From Hemerocallis citrina (Eukaryota > Streptophyta > Magnoliopsida > Asparagales > Asphodelaceae): 64,000 nt of DNA. Below the pieces are notes generated by a model. The model was not told where the DNA came from. It saw nothing but the letters and a program-made list of their open reading frames with translations, and searched no databases. Both the position numbers and the translations under genes were made by a program. Positions 23,285-35,700 of this stretch are shown here, one piece after another; position 1 is the first letter of the stretch; each line of letters opens with the position of its first letter. Where the stretch lies: positions 201,779,292 through 201,843,291 of the forward strand of contig CM030364.1 in assembly GCA_017893485.1 (NCBI GenBank). Direction: 5' to 3'.

Positions 23285-24713
23285 TGTCACGCCCTGCTTC
23301 CCGAAATATGGAAATACAAGCACGTAATAAAGGCCCAGCGGAATAGACTACCCACAGATCTAATTGTTTTCATGTATTACGTGCATATGCAATGTATATT
23401 GGGGCATGGGTTCGAGTCAAAGATAACGACACGAAAAGAGAATTATCACTTGGTTTCGCCGATGAATCCGTAATAATCTCTTGAACAAATATTAACAAAT
23501 ACAGATGTCAATATTGAATTATGAACTACTTGCGGGGATCAAAAAAATTCTTGAACGCGAATAATAAAGGGAGTTCAAGAAGACCTACCTTATACCGACA
23601 ATTAATCCGAATGAGAGAATAACAGGATTAGGATCCCTACGGCGATAATACACGTGCAAGCTTCGGAATAGCGGCAACACGTGTAAACTGGTGGCACTAA
23701 CAGCAAACAGCGACACAGCAATAGCAAGATCAACACAACAGCATGCACAACAATGGCAACGGCAAGAAAAGCAACGGCAGCAGCGACTGCAACGGGCAGC
23801 GGCAATGATCAGCAATGGCAACGGTAGCAATGGCAGTGCAGACTGCTGCGAGGGTGCGGAACAACGGCACGGCTTTAGGAGTGGTCGAGAACTGGATTGC
23901 GGTGGACTGCGGTGGGTGGCAGGGTCGGCAGTGGCGGTCGACGAGGCTGTTGACGAGGAGAAGAGGTGTGCGGGGTGATCAGGGGAGGCAATGCTGGTGA
24001 TGGGCAGGACTGGGTCAGTTGGGTGCTAGCGATGAGGATGAAGGAGCGGGATGGAGACGAGAGCGGTGTTGCGGTCATCGGAGCGATGGGGACGGGAGTT
24101 GGGTTGATGGTGGCAGAAGAGCAGTTGATGAGGATGGGTTCGAATGCAGGGCTTCGGGGATCGGGGTGCTAGCGATAGTGGATGCGGCGTCGACGAGGAT
24201 GCGAGGGTGATTCGGGGGGTCGGGTTGCAGTGATGGCACTGTGGTGGTCGACAGGGCTGTCGACGATGATGACGGGTGTTGGGTTTTGTAGGTAGGCTCG
24301 AGGAAGAAGAAGTAGGCGGCGAGGTTAATTAGGTTAATGATAATTTTGGTGATTAGGGTTAGGGGTTAAACCGTGGTATATATAGGGTTAGAAGTGGGGT
24401 TAATGAATTTCGAGTACGGGTTAGCGGGTTAACGGGTTATAGGGTTTGGATTTGAGTCCAATAAGAAAAAATTAGGATTAATATAGATCTAATTGGAGTG
24501 TTCAATGAGCAACATTTAAATAGGTTGAACAAAAAAAAAATCAAGGTTCAATAGAAAATAAAATTAAATAGATTAGAAGAATAAATCGAATTAAAAGCAA
24601 ACAAGAAATTTTATTATCAATTAGCAAAATTACAAAGATTCAGAGAAGATAAAGAAGAAAAAGAAATGAATAATGATACAAAGAAAAGCCAACAATTGGG
24701 AACAGGGGTTACA
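23285..24713 (-). repeat. Family B LTR 3 (internally deleted)
   Basis: The left edge is TGTCACGCCCTG and the right edge is GGGGTTACA (24705-24713). It has the first ~60 bp and the last ~1.35 kb of the LTR. The middle (about 1.7 kb compared with LTR 2) is missing at a junction near 23345-23357. The minus-strand TATA box TATATATA is at 24377-24384. The GC-rich part with GTCGAC sites (23640-24300) produces spurious open frames. Confidence 0.85.
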
Positions 24714-25440
24714 CCTTAATTCATCAACTCCTAATTCATTCTACTATCATATTTTTACACAATTAAATCAACACAACTTATACACAATCTAATCAATCTA
24801 GCATGAATACTAATTAAAAGTTAGAGAAGTAGTTACCCACCTTGGTTTCTAATAAGCTTTCAAGCTAGTTTCCTTCTCCTCCTAGCTTCTAGCTCTTCTC
24901 CTCCTAGAATGTGCTCAACAATAGCCAAAATAATACCTAGGGAACTTTAGAGGATGTTTAGAAATGATGGAAATTTTAGAAAATTAGAATGGTTTGGAAA
25001 TGTAGAAAGTGAGCTAGGGTTTCATCAAAAATGAGCTAGGGTTTTCATCTAACCCTCATATTGATAGAAGAAGACGGGGGGAGGAGTTGGCCAACCACTC
25101 AAATAGGGTTAGGAGGGTGTAGGGTTTTTTAGAAATGTGTGGGTATGTGTAGAAGGCTCTAGGATAGCTTAGTCTTCATCTTTAGGATTAATTAACCTGA
25201 TGTTTAATTATATATAAGCTATCTAATTAACCATGTTGGATTCTAAGTGAAAATGTTGGGCCTTATTTAAAATAATATGCTCATGAATAAATATGCATGG
25301 TTAGGCTAACCATCTAACTTATTAGTGTATGTTTCAAAATAGCAATAACAATATATTTTCATTTTAATTAAAAATAAAAAATTTTAATAATAAACCATGG
25401 TTGTACAAAATAATTGATAATTATTTTTATGGATATTACA
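24714..25440 (-). repeat. Probable right segment of element A's LTR
   Basis: This lies directly after family B LTR 3 and ends ATGGATATTACA at 25440, so it reads TGTAATATCC on the minus strand, a usual LTR start. It contains CAAGGTGGGTAACTAC on the minus strand (about 24830), similar in setting to the splice-donor-like block of element C's LTR. No coding sequence is seen. Assignment to element A is inferred from geometry and would explain the missing part of the LTR at 4832-6480. Confidence 0.5.
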
Positions 25441-26724
25441 TCACCTCTCTTCTGAGGTCGGGGTTCAGATGGTCAACGTCGGGGTCGCCCCCGCAGGAGG
25501 CCAAGAAGTGCCACCACTTTTTTATCTTCAAAATTTTATCGAAAAATTAATGTAGAGTTATTTGGGCTGAACTCGAAACATGAACTTTTTGGTTGTTTAT
25601 TTTACTCCGCTGTGTTGCTATTCCGAGTTTTAGCACTTTCTGTAATGTGTCTTGTCTCTTTTTCTTGCCTACCTTCGGAATAGACTGCCCATAGCAGAGT
25701 CGTGTTTGGCTCGCCACCACAAGGAGTCAAAAGATAGGGAGGTAGTGTTTTCCTACCATATCTGAAGGTCACACTAAGTGAATTTGGAGCTCGCTTGTTG
25801 GAAAAAGGTGATGGTCAAGAGAGACTTGGGCTTAGCTGAAGCTCGTGCAGCTTTCCCCAGTGGGTCATCTCGACCCGCTCCCTCGGAAAGGGCTATTCGG
25901 TTGGCAGACACTTTTCTTCGGGAAATGTTGGTAAAGAAGGAGTTGAAGATATACCGATTGAAGGTGGGGTTCTAAGTGGCCGGGCTGTGGTCCACCCCTC
26001 TTCCTCATGGTTGGACTTCTGTTGTAGGCCCATCTTTGGGATTTCGGATGGAACTGGAAAACTAAGAGGATGCTCAGAGTGGGGTGGCTAGAATTTCCAG
26101 CCACCCGAGAGAGTCCAATTGGTAAACCAAAGTACAGACCAGGTCAGTCGATCTGGATTTGGTTTGTGCGAGTCTGAAGGGGTGCTTTATTGATGAAGAG
26201 GTTCCCCTAGTTGGAGTACCTCGGTTGTGCCGAATGTAATAGTATGTATTTACCCACTTGTGTCAAATGTAACACTATGTATTTGCCCTCTTGGCTTTCC
26301 GAGCATGTAATGATTTTTGAAATAAAAACACATTGTTTGCAAGCTCATGTCTTCGTTCGAATTTTGTGATGACTCATTTTTACCAAACCTTAAATGGAAT
26401 TTTCAAATATCCTAGTTGACCGAGCTCATATACTTTGTCTCTATCTGGGGTCGGTGTGCGTCGGACCCGTAGACCTGAGTCGCAACGAACCTATAGACTC
26501 AAGTCTTTTTTGGAGACCTAACAATTTGTAAGAGTGACACCAGGTGGCGAGCCTATCCCTCGGATTTGTGTGTTCATGAGTGAGGGGCTTGGCTTTAAGC
26601 CGCGGGTCAGACTCCTAATTCTTTGTATCGTTTGGGGACTAACAGGCTGTCGGAGCAGTTTCGAATGGTGATCTCAATTCTGTGGTTGCTTTTGTGAGAG
26701 TTATGATAGAAGCATCGAACAATG
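25441..26724 (-). other. Element D: 3' tail between pol and the missing 3' LTR
   Basis: This has no gypsy domain on the minus strand. It continues in style into the repeats upstream of D's integrase end. A plus-strand open frame of 65 codons lies at 25778-25975. The rest (25441-25777 and 25976-26724) shows only a degenerate repeat, GCGGGTCAGACTCCTAAT near 26600, which resembles GTGGGTCAGGTTCCTAAT near 27305. Confidence 0.45.
25778..25975 (+). pseudogene. Antisense ORF remnant in the 3' tail of element D
   Basis: This is a 65-codon frame containing SERAIRLADTFLREMLVKKE, hydrophilic and likely helical. I do not recognise a domain. Tat-lineage elements are known to carry extra ORFs, sometimes antisense, between pol and the 3' LTR, and this frame sits there on the strand opposite to D. 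That makes a decayed extra ORF plausible, but chance is not excluded. Confidence 0.3.
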
Positions 26725-27184
26725 TGTAACGCCCTGTACTCAACTCATACGCACACAATTAACTAAATTCTAACAACTGCCCACCACGGGCTGCCTCAAA
26801 AGGGTGTCTAGATGTTTTGGTGCCCTTATCATTGGCAATTCCTATTATAAAATCTTTCTCATTTCTAATCCTGGTCGATGTGGGATTTAATTGCCCACAT
26901 CCCCACTTAATCAAAGCCATCACACCACACATCAATAACTCATATTTAAGCCAATGACTCCAAATTATCCTCCTCTTTTTCTTGCTCACGTGAGCCTCTG
27001 CACACACACACACAACTAACGGGCCCCACCTTCCAACACAACCAGCACACATACAAGCACATAGCTCAAGCCACATGTCAACATCAAAGCCAACCTCTCT
27101 TTTCATACTTCTTTATTTCATTATTCTTATTATTAATATACATATCTAATACGTATATACTATCTAGAAATATGGGATGTTACA
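26725..27184. mobile_element. 460-bp solo LTR with CAATG target duplication
   Basis: It begins TGTAACGCCC and ends GATGTTACA, with 6-bp inverted ends TGTAAC/GTTACA. CAATG flanks both sides (26720-26724 and 27185-27189). A CA repeat is at 27000-27015. No coding domain is seen. The minus-strand open frame over part of it is not supported. Its size fits a small LTR or a TRIM-type LTR left by recombination. Confidence 0.85.
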
Positions 27185-27427
27185 CAATGGATTGGACTCC
27201 GAACATATTTTTTGAAAGATAATGGGTTTTTGGAGCAGTTTTGAATGGTGAGCTCCATTTGTGCATGTTGTGATGTGTATTATTGAGGATTTTCGACTGG
27301 TCGTGGGTCAGGTTCCTAATGGCAAGTCTCATTCCTAATTCGTTGGTAATGAATTGTAGGGGAAGCCACTGGCCATGGTCCGGATGCCGTTCCAGCCATT
27401 CGGGTGCATGCCACGGGTCTCACCCAG

Positions 27428-27615
27428 GGACTAGCCTAGCAAAATTTACGAGAAAATCACTAGTGTCTCGAAGTATCACGTCGAGGGATGAGCCAATCAT
27501 ACTTTAGGAGAAAATCATGACTAGCTCGGCTTACCATGCCGAGGGATGAGTTAAGCAAATTTTTAGGAGAAAATCACGAGTAGTTTGGATTACCATGCCT
27601 AAGGATGAGCCAAGA
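27428..27615. repeat. 58-bp tandem repeat in element D's 3' tail
   Basis: GGA(T/C)(G/T)AG starts occur at 27428, 27486, 27544 and 27603, giving periods of 58, 58 and 59 bp. Each unit has GGAGAAAATCA(C/T) in the middle. Tandem arrays in this place are a known trait of Tat-lineage elements. Confidence 0.85.
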
Positions 27616-27779
27616 GAAAAAAATAAAAATTTGGAAACAAAATTCAAAAGGTGACGCAAGAGGAAAAAACATGTGGAATTTCTATAAATTTTATTCATAG
27701 ATGATAATAAACTTAAGTGGTTGTCTTTCTTCGAGTGTTTATTACATTCATTGGCCTTCAATGCCATATTACAACTTTC

Positions 27780-28935
27780 TCGAAGCTTGGGGAGTGTTAG
27801 GCACTCTAATAAAACTTCATCATGTGTTCTTCATTCCAAGTTCTCGATATTTCCTTGACCCCCAGGTCTTCAAGTTGGTAAGTCATGGGGAGGACCACTT
27901 TGGAGACCTTATAAGCCCCTTTCCAATTTGGAGCCAACTTCCCCCTTCTACGGGGGTCAAAAATTTCAAGCTTCCTCAGAACTAGGTCCCCTTGTTTGAT
28001 ATTGGCACGTCGGACCTTCTTATTGTAAAAACTCTCCACCCTCTACTGATAGATATTTCTTCAGAGGGCGGATTTTCTCGCACTTCCTCGACTAAGTCGA
28101 GATTGCTCCGAAGGCCTTCAGAGATACGTTCTTCATCAAAGGTCATAAGTGGGGAAGAAGGGATTCTGACTTCCAGAGGAATTACGGCCTAGAGCCATAT
28201 GTTAGATTGAACAGTGATTCTCCTGTCGGTACCAGTTTTGTTGTTCTATATGATCAAAGCATGCCCAATTGTTCCTCCACCCATAACCGTTTGGGAGACT
28301 CGTCTAGCCATTTTTTTATGCCGTTAAGAATCTGGTGGTTTGAATTCTTGGCCTGAACATTTGACTGAAGGTGGGAGATGGAAGAGAACCTCTGCTGAAT
28401 CCCTAAATCTGCACAGAACTTGCAGGACCCTCTAGCTGTGAATTGCGCACCCGTGTCGGTGACCAATACTAGTGGAATTTCGAACCTACAAATGATGTGT
28501 TTCTAGAAGAAATGCTAGACTTTGTGTTCGGTTATGGATCTAGTGATTCAGCTTCGACCCATTTCATAACGTAGTCTACAACCACCACTAGGAAGTTTCT
28601 TTGACTGATCGCTGGATGGAAAGGTCCAACTAGATCCATTCCCCAAATCATGAAGGGGGTCGGGCTGGACATGGACTTGAGCTTTGCCTGAGGGCTGCGC
28701 TTGATTGAGGAGAATGTTTGGCAGGGGGCTTATCGACGGACGTGTTCTTGTGCATTGTGAAGCAGGGTCGGCCAGTAATATCTGTGGTTGAGGATATTTC
28801 TGGCAAGGAATTTGGCTCACATGTGGCAGCTGCCTACCCCCCCCCCCCCCCCCCCGCCCCCCACGGTGCATTTCATTGAGGGCATATTGCGCTTCCTCGG
28901 GAGAGGCAACGAAGGTAAGGTCATCTGTCAACCAG
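27780..28935 (-). pseudogene. Element D: integrase (broken)
   Basis: On the minus strand the C-terminal part (27806-28039) has KKVRRANIKQGDLVLRK and DPRRRGKLAPNWKGAYKV. This is the usual integrase tail of Tat/Athila-type elements and has no chromodomain. The core remnant (28254-28466) shows VTDTGAQFTARG, where the usual TDNG motif has Thr-Gly. The N-terminal zinc region (28548-28931) is frameshifted and interrupted by a C19 run at 28837-28855. 27616-27780 is untranslated. Confidence 0.8.
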
Positions 28936-29900
28936 AGTATAGGAGCATTTGAACATGATGTCTTTTACAAGTAAGTACCTATCTACCCTGGTCTGGACCT
29001 TTCTTGCCTCTTCTGGTTCCGAAGGGAGGATCCCTTTGTCCAAGAAGTTAACTAAGGGATCCATCCAGTTGCCAGTAGTCATTTGTGCTTCGACACAAAA
29101 TGTCTTCGACTATTTCTCCCTCAATGCTCGGGCTGACTAAGACCTCAACAAGTACTATGTGATACATTCCTTCGAAGGAAGAGGAAGCCAGTATGGAGAG
29201 AGCGTTTGCTTTCCCATTTTCCTCTCGGGCAATCCGAGTGACCGAGGCTACTTGAAAAGCATAGAGGAGTTCCTTGACATAGGCCAAATACTTGACCATC
29301 TAAGAGTCTCGAGCTTCATACTCCCCAAATATTTGGTTCATGACTAACTGAGATTCGATAAATGCCGTCACTCATTAGGACCCAGCTTTCTGAGCCATAA
29401 GTAATCCCGATATTAGGGCCTCATACTCAGCCTCGTTATTAGAGGCTCGAAAATTCAAACAGAGGGAGTATTGGAGGACAACTCATCGGGTCCAAGCAAT
29501 ATCACAACTACCCTGCTTCCTTCTTCGCACGAGGACCCATCGACATAAAGGTGCCAGATGGGAACATCTTTCTGTACCTCAGATGGGTCGAGAATGGTAT
29601 TCTCGATGACAAACTCTGCCAAGGCTTGGGCCTTGATTGTTGACCTCGGCTTATAAATGATATCATGCATACATAACTCGATTGACCACTTAACCAACCA
29701 TCCAGAGTTTTCCGGCATGTGGAGTACCTGCTTCAGCAGTTGATCAATAAGGACTTGGAGGAATGTGCATGGAAGTAGGGACAAAGCTTTCGAGCGGCCA
29801 TGATTAATGTGTACACCATCTTTTTCATCATCAAGTAATGGAGATCGGCATCATGCAGGACTTTACTCACGTAATAGATGGGTTTCTTTAACCCGATCTT
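28936..29900 (-). pseudogene. Element D: RNase H (broken)
   Basis: On the minus strand, 29455-29784 carries a Tat-type RNase H start: RSTIKAQALAEFVIEN, then WHLYVDGSSCEEGSRVVVIL with the first catalytic Asp. The later part (29048-29299) has ARE-NGKANALSILASS-type sequence. The presence of an RNase H with the 'LYVDGSS' block after a first RNase H-like tether is usual for Tat elements. Frames are broken between the two parts. Confidence 0.75.
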
Positions 29901-31050
29901 CCTCCTACACCAGGTTAGTGGTCAGAGTCTGCTTTGAAGTGTCCAAGTAAATTTATATGGTAGTTATATGGTCTCGCCCGGCTCAAGTTTTCTTAACAGA
30001 GGGGGGTTCACTAGGTATTCCTTCAACTGGTCAAAGGTCAATTGTTGTGTTCCCTCCCCCCCACCCCCCACTCAAAGTTTTTGCCCCCGTGGAGGGCCAT
30101 AAAGAAGCGGAGGCACTTCTCCCCGGATTTGGATAGGAACCACCTGATTTCTGCAAGGCTCCCTTGTGAGCCTTTGAACCTCTTTAACATTGGTCGAATG
30201 TGTCATGTTGAGGACGGCCTGAATCTTCTCTGAGTTTGCCTCTATTCCCCTCTGACTAGCCATAAAGCCTAGGAAATTCCCTGATGAGACACCGAAGGCG
30301 CACTTCGAGAGGTTCAGCCTTATATTGTTCTTTCTCAGAACGCCGAAGGCCTCTTCAAGATCTTTGACATAATCTTCTTTTCCAAGGCTCTTGATGAGAA
30401 TATTGTTGGCATAGACTTCCATATTCTGACCTATCTGCTCTTTAAACACTTTATTAACTAGCCGCTAGTAAGTATCACCCGCATTCTTCAGTCCGAAGGG
30501 CATGACTCTATAACAGCATAGTCCATGGTTGGTAACAAAGGAGGTCTTAGGGATGTCTAGATGAAACATCCGGATTTGATTGTACCCTTAAAGTGCATCA
30601 ATGAAACTGAGGGGTTCATGTCCGGACATTGCGTCAATCAAGGCATCAATGCTTGGAAGCGGGAAGGGGGTTTTTCAGACACACCTTGTTGAACTCCGTG
30701 AAGTCTATATATATTCTCTACTTGTTGCTAGCCTTCTTGACCATTAATACAATGGGCAACCACTAGGGTAGCTAACCTCTTGGATGAAGAGGGCAGCGAG
30801 GAGTTTGTCGAACTCTTCCTTCACGACTTGTTGCCTGTCCAGGGTAAATTTTCGGCGCTTCTGTTGCACTGTTTTGTCGTCGGGTTGATGCTCAGTCTGT
30901 GATTTATTAATTCTTCCGAAATGCCCGAATTATCGGAGGTCTTCCAGGCAAATAAATCTCGATTCCTCTAGATGCATTCAATGATCTTCTCCTTGAGCTC
31001 GGGAGGAAGGACCTAGCTCACTTGGAATTTCATTGCTTCGTCTCCCTCCG
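29901..31050 (-). pseudogene. Element D: reverse transcriptase (broken)
   Basis: On the minus strand the palm segment 30072-30449 reads EVYANNILIKS where active elements have Y-V-D-D. Both catalytic Asp residues are Asn, so it is dead regardless of the frame. NIRLNLSKCAFGVSSGNFLGF follows, as in Tat elements. The N-terminal fingers (about 30450-30930) show KFTLDRQQVVKEEFDKLLAA-type sequence with several stops. Confidence 0.8.
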
Positions 31051-31435
31051 AAAAAGGAACTTCTTCTAAATCATTGATGGGTTTGAAACTGGTTGGGCTT
31101 CTCTCCGAGGGGAGCTCTACAGCATCAAGGGGAAGACCGAGCCACCAACTATGGCGGTATAGCATGTTGAGCCGCCTTTTGGATTCCCCTGACTACTCTG
31201 ACCCCCGCTCTTGTAGGGAATTTCATTTTCATATGATAGGCCGAGGCGACGAAGAGATGCTAATCTTGGGTGTACGAAGATGGCATTGTAGGTAGCTTTG
31301 AAATTGACCACCATAAAGTCCATGTGCTCGGTTCGAATTGTTAGGGACTTCCCCGTAGTCACATTGAGTGTGATGATCCTCTTGATCTGGACCGGGGACC
31401 CGAAAAAACCATGGAGGGTATAACTAGAAAGTTTT
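31051..31435 (-). pseudogene. Element D: protease, part downstream of element C
   Basis: On the minus strand, 31117-31430 contains LHGFFGSPVQIKRIITLNV and MDFMVVNFKATYNAIF, the second half of a Tat-type protease. The first half, with the active site, is at 50165-50290. Element C interrupts the gene between them. Merging the two GTTTT copies keeps the reading frame. Confidence 0.8.
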
Positions 31436-31913
31436 TGTAACACCCTAGAATTTTAAATAATTCTTTTTGATTTAATAAATGAATTAAATTGAAATTTTGG
31501 AGATTTAACAAACCTTTTCTAAAATATACCTTTTTGCACGTGCAAAACACGTGCGAATATTTTCTTGGGAAACACAAAGTCAAAAATTTTTAATTGGAGG
31601 ACCTAATATTTTTTAGTGAATATTAATTTCAAATTGTTTGGATTATATAAATCACTTTTGGTATTTTTTGCAAATATTGTTAAATGAAGGGGTCTTTTTG
31701 CAAAAGTGTCACTTGCAGGCAAAAATTTCAAAAGTCGATTTTTCTAGGTTTCAATATGAGGCCGGCCAGAATTAAGGGGATTTGAGAGATCTAATCTCAA
31801 CTAAATTGGTTAATTTAATTAAATAAAGTAATGAATCTATATATGTAAAGATATTTTCTTAAAGGGAGATTTTATAAAACCATCTCAAAACCCTAAAAAG
31901 AAAAATCCCGGCC

Positions 31914-31922
31914 TATTATATA
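31914..31922 (+). promoter_or_regulatory. TATA-like box of element C's LTR
   Basis: TATTATATA lies about 480 bp into the LTR. The 3' LTR has TATTATACA at about 47229. A start about 30 bp downstream would fall in or just after the C-run. Confidence 0.45.
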
Positions 31923-32079
31923 CAGCACGCCCCCCCCCCCCCCCCCCCCTGTTGTGAAATGTAAACTTATTTTCTCTTCATATTTCTTGAATTGGAGAAT
32001 TGGATCTTGGAGTTTTTGCAAAAGAAGGAGAAGGGCTTTCTTATTTCTTTATTTTCCTTCGAGTTAATCTCTTCTAAAG

Positions 32080-32085
32080 GTGAGT
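32080..32085 (+). promoter_or_regulatory. Candidate 5' splice site in element C's LTR
   Basis: The sequence AAG followed by GTGAGT fits the plant donor consensus. The 3' LTR keeps it as CAG followed by GTGAGT (GT at 47397). It lies about 130-160 nt after the presumed start of transcription and pairs with the acceptor at 38806-38807. Confidence 0.5.
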
Positions 32086-32731
32086 GATACTTTTATTTTG
32101 TTCTATATTGTTGAATATGATGGCTTGTCTAGTAGGATGCATGCTAGAAGACTGTATATATTTGATGTAGTGAACAAATTTGATGAGTGAGTAGTAATTT
32201 CTTTTAGTGGTTGATTTTCATATGATGAACTGATTATATGTTGTGAAATGAGATAATTAGTTGAATAGATTGCATGTTGAGATCATATGGATTATAAATT
32301 TTGAAATAGGTCTATTATGAGATGAATTTATGTGACTGAATAATCAAACAACACATCCATGAATAAATCAGAAATCGATGTGTGAACTTACCTGTATAGT
32401 TAGTCAAAAATTTATATTGCACAAATTCTTACCTTTCTAATGCCATGCTTGATTGATCATATATGAGAAAAAGTAGAATCGTATGAGATTGCATGAGATT
32501 TTATCTAAATTAGAAAAAATCCAGATTGTGCTTCATGAAAGTGTATGCTTTATTATGTTATATTATGTATAGCCAGCATGTTATTGAATTGATAGGTTCA
32601 TATATATAAACGGAGGAATGATAGACTATTAATCACTGTTTTTCTCACTTGATTACTCTTTTGACTGGATATGAGAGATTTACCTCTGTTTGAGTTGGAC
32701 CTGATGTGAAGTGGAAGAATTTGAAATTTTT

Positions 32732-35700
32732 TGTCATGCCCCGCTTCCTAAAATACGCAATACGAGTACGTAACGTAGGCCCAGCGAATGATTATACATC
32801 ATCCATAAGCTGTACCAGTCTAACTTAACAATATACACGAGAATACAACCATGCAAGAAAAGAATAACCACATAAACAATGAATAAACTCCAAAATAATC
32901 ATGAAATAAATTCACCAAATAATATCCAACATGAGGGAAAACTAAACTTCAGGTCATAAAATCTCGGAATACAAAAAATGATAAAAAGCAATGAAGTAAG
33001 CAGATAACAAGGGATAGCTATAGTAGTCTAATAGTCCAGCTCCGAACTTCAGAGAGTTTGCTCACCAATATCTTCTGGTAATGTTCCTTCAGTACATGTA
33101 AACTTGTGATCTAAAAAGAAAGAAAATAATTTCCTTAGAGCAAGTCATGGACAACAAGTAGAGAAAACAGAGAATAATATCAAAGGTCTATATTTAGTCA
33201 TGCATGTAATGAATGATATCAATTTAAATTCTATCTTGATGACGATATACAGGATCAAGCATGGAATACCAAATGCAAGTTATTAATAATTTTATTAATC
33301 TATCTAGTGCACGTACTACTACGTCCCATTCCACAGGTTCGGCGCAAGCACACACAGTGAACGCTTTAGACTAATGGTGAATTCACGGATCGTGTACTCG
33401 GCGTCGATAACAATAATTTACAAGCAAAAATTAACAATCAATAATTTGCAATCAATATTCCTCCTTCCAATCAATATTTCTCCCCCTTCCATGCCAAGTG
33501 TTCATGTGAGCAAGAAGGCCTTTACCAAGTACAGTTTCCAATCATTCACTACCAAGTCAATCCATAATACCCGACTTTTTAATATTTTATTTCATCCTAT
33601 GTGAGCATGTAAGAATGTGTCAAGGTGGTATTATGCTAGGTTTGTGACTAATTCTACTCGTTACATACAAAGCAAGAAGCAAACATATCAATTAAACACA
33701 AATCACACAATCTGGATAGCATGACGTTGTTGTACAAAAATATAGATTACCGCTACTACAGAAAAGAGAATCTAGATCCATTAGAAATTCTAGAAACTAG
33801 ACTCTCTGTCGGTTCCAGCAAATATATATATGCAACATAAAAGTTACAGAAACTAGGGTGAAAATCATATTCTTTTAAGATTTTATGTTCAGGTGGCAGG
33901 TTATGAATTATATAAATACATGTGAAACAGATCAGAAAACACATCAATTAAATCTACAAAAATTCAGGGTGATTCCTATACATTTCTAGTCTCAGCCAAA
34001 TTTATTTCATTTTTTTTTTACTGATAACATGCTCTACTTAAATATGAAACAGAAAGATACACATGAATTTGTGAATCTGAAAATTTAGACACAGTTGTAC
34101 TAAAAATAAGATATCTCACAGATTATAACTCAGAATTCAGATCTGTTAAAAGTTCTAGAAAATAGACTCATGGGGCTATAAATCATATTCAGAAAGTTAT
34201 TTCAAATTACAACAGTAACATGGTCGAAAATCTAATACACAAAGGAACAAACAGCAGTCCAGAAAATAGTTTAATATGAATAGGCAACAACTTTACCATA
34301 CAACTATATAATTCATACTAATTAATAATCAAAGTGATGCTAGATGTTTAACATGCATAATTCCAGTTTTAAGATGCAATTTCACATGCATGGTAATCAA
34401 TTCATTAATCAAATTCAATCAACATATTCATTTCATCAAACAATTCTATAACATAGATCTAGTTATTTTTCATGTAAACGTGCATATGCAATGTGTAAGA
34501 GGGACTAGGTTTTAGATCAAAGATGTAGGCACGATGTTAAGAATATATCAGGTTAGCTCATGTAAACCCTCAATATATTTAACGTAATTCAAATAGCAGT
34601 ATGATAAAAAGGATCTGGATCTACTTGCGGAGATTAAAGAATCTTGAATAAAATAATAAACTAGTTCAAGAAGAGACTTGCCTTTTAGATGTTAATTTCG
34701 AATATTTAGAATAACGGGATGAGAATCCCGGGGGATGAGAATCCCGGGCAATGAATCCACGAAGCACGGAAGCACGTGCGCTCTACGTGCAAACCAACAC
34801 ATAGCATAACACTCCAAACCGCAACACAAAACAGCAAACACGGCAATGAAACCCCTTCCTCCTACAACAACAAACAGCGAAACCAATTCCCCTTCTTACC
34901 GAACAGTAAACACGGCAACGGGAAGAGGAAGGAAGAGCGGCGAGGGTCGGTGGCAACTCTAGGGGTGATCGAGGGAAGACAGATGGCGGCGCTCGCCGTC
35001 GAGGGGCAATGTAGTGACGAGGGGCGGCGGGTTCGAACAGTACTCTATTTCTCCACCGAAACAGAAGAGATGAAAATGGCGGGGGTAGGGGCTCTGGACA
35101 AAGAAGACGAGGGGTGAGGGGTCTTCGGTGGTTGCAAGGGACAGCAGAAGGGGATTGACGAGGAGTGGGATAGTGGTGAAGTGGATGGGTTCGAGCGGAG
35201 GCAATGGCAATGGGTTCGGTGGAGGACCGGAAGGCGACGGGGATGATATGGTGGGCTGGTGGTGATGACGGTGATGACGAGGGGACGATAAGGAGGGGTC
35301 GAAGAGGTGGCAAGAAGGCAGAGAACGGGTGCAGTGGATGGGCTTGGAAACTGGGGATCGGGGAGGGAGAGAGAGCAGCGAGAGATGGAGATGGGGGTGA
35401 ACATGAGGGGGGTAGCACAGTAGGCGACTAGGGTAGAGGTTAGGGTTAGGGGCTAGGGTTAATATAATAGTATATATAGGGGTTTTAGGATGTAAGGTTA
35501 TTGGGTAATTGAGTTAATGGTTTAAGGTATGGGTTTAGGCTCCAAAAAGAGACGAATAAATAGAAGGCGACGAGATAAACATATAGCGGATCAATTCAAA
35601 CTCAAAACACAAGGAGAAACATTTGTAGTGAGCCAAAAATAGCAGAATTCAAGCCAAAAGAGTACTAAACGATCAAAAGATAATAGAAGAGCCCAAGAAA

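Noticed and set aside
24714..26340. Search for element D's 3' LTR
   Set aside because: No match to 52164-52727 found by eye. The partner is probably outside the window.
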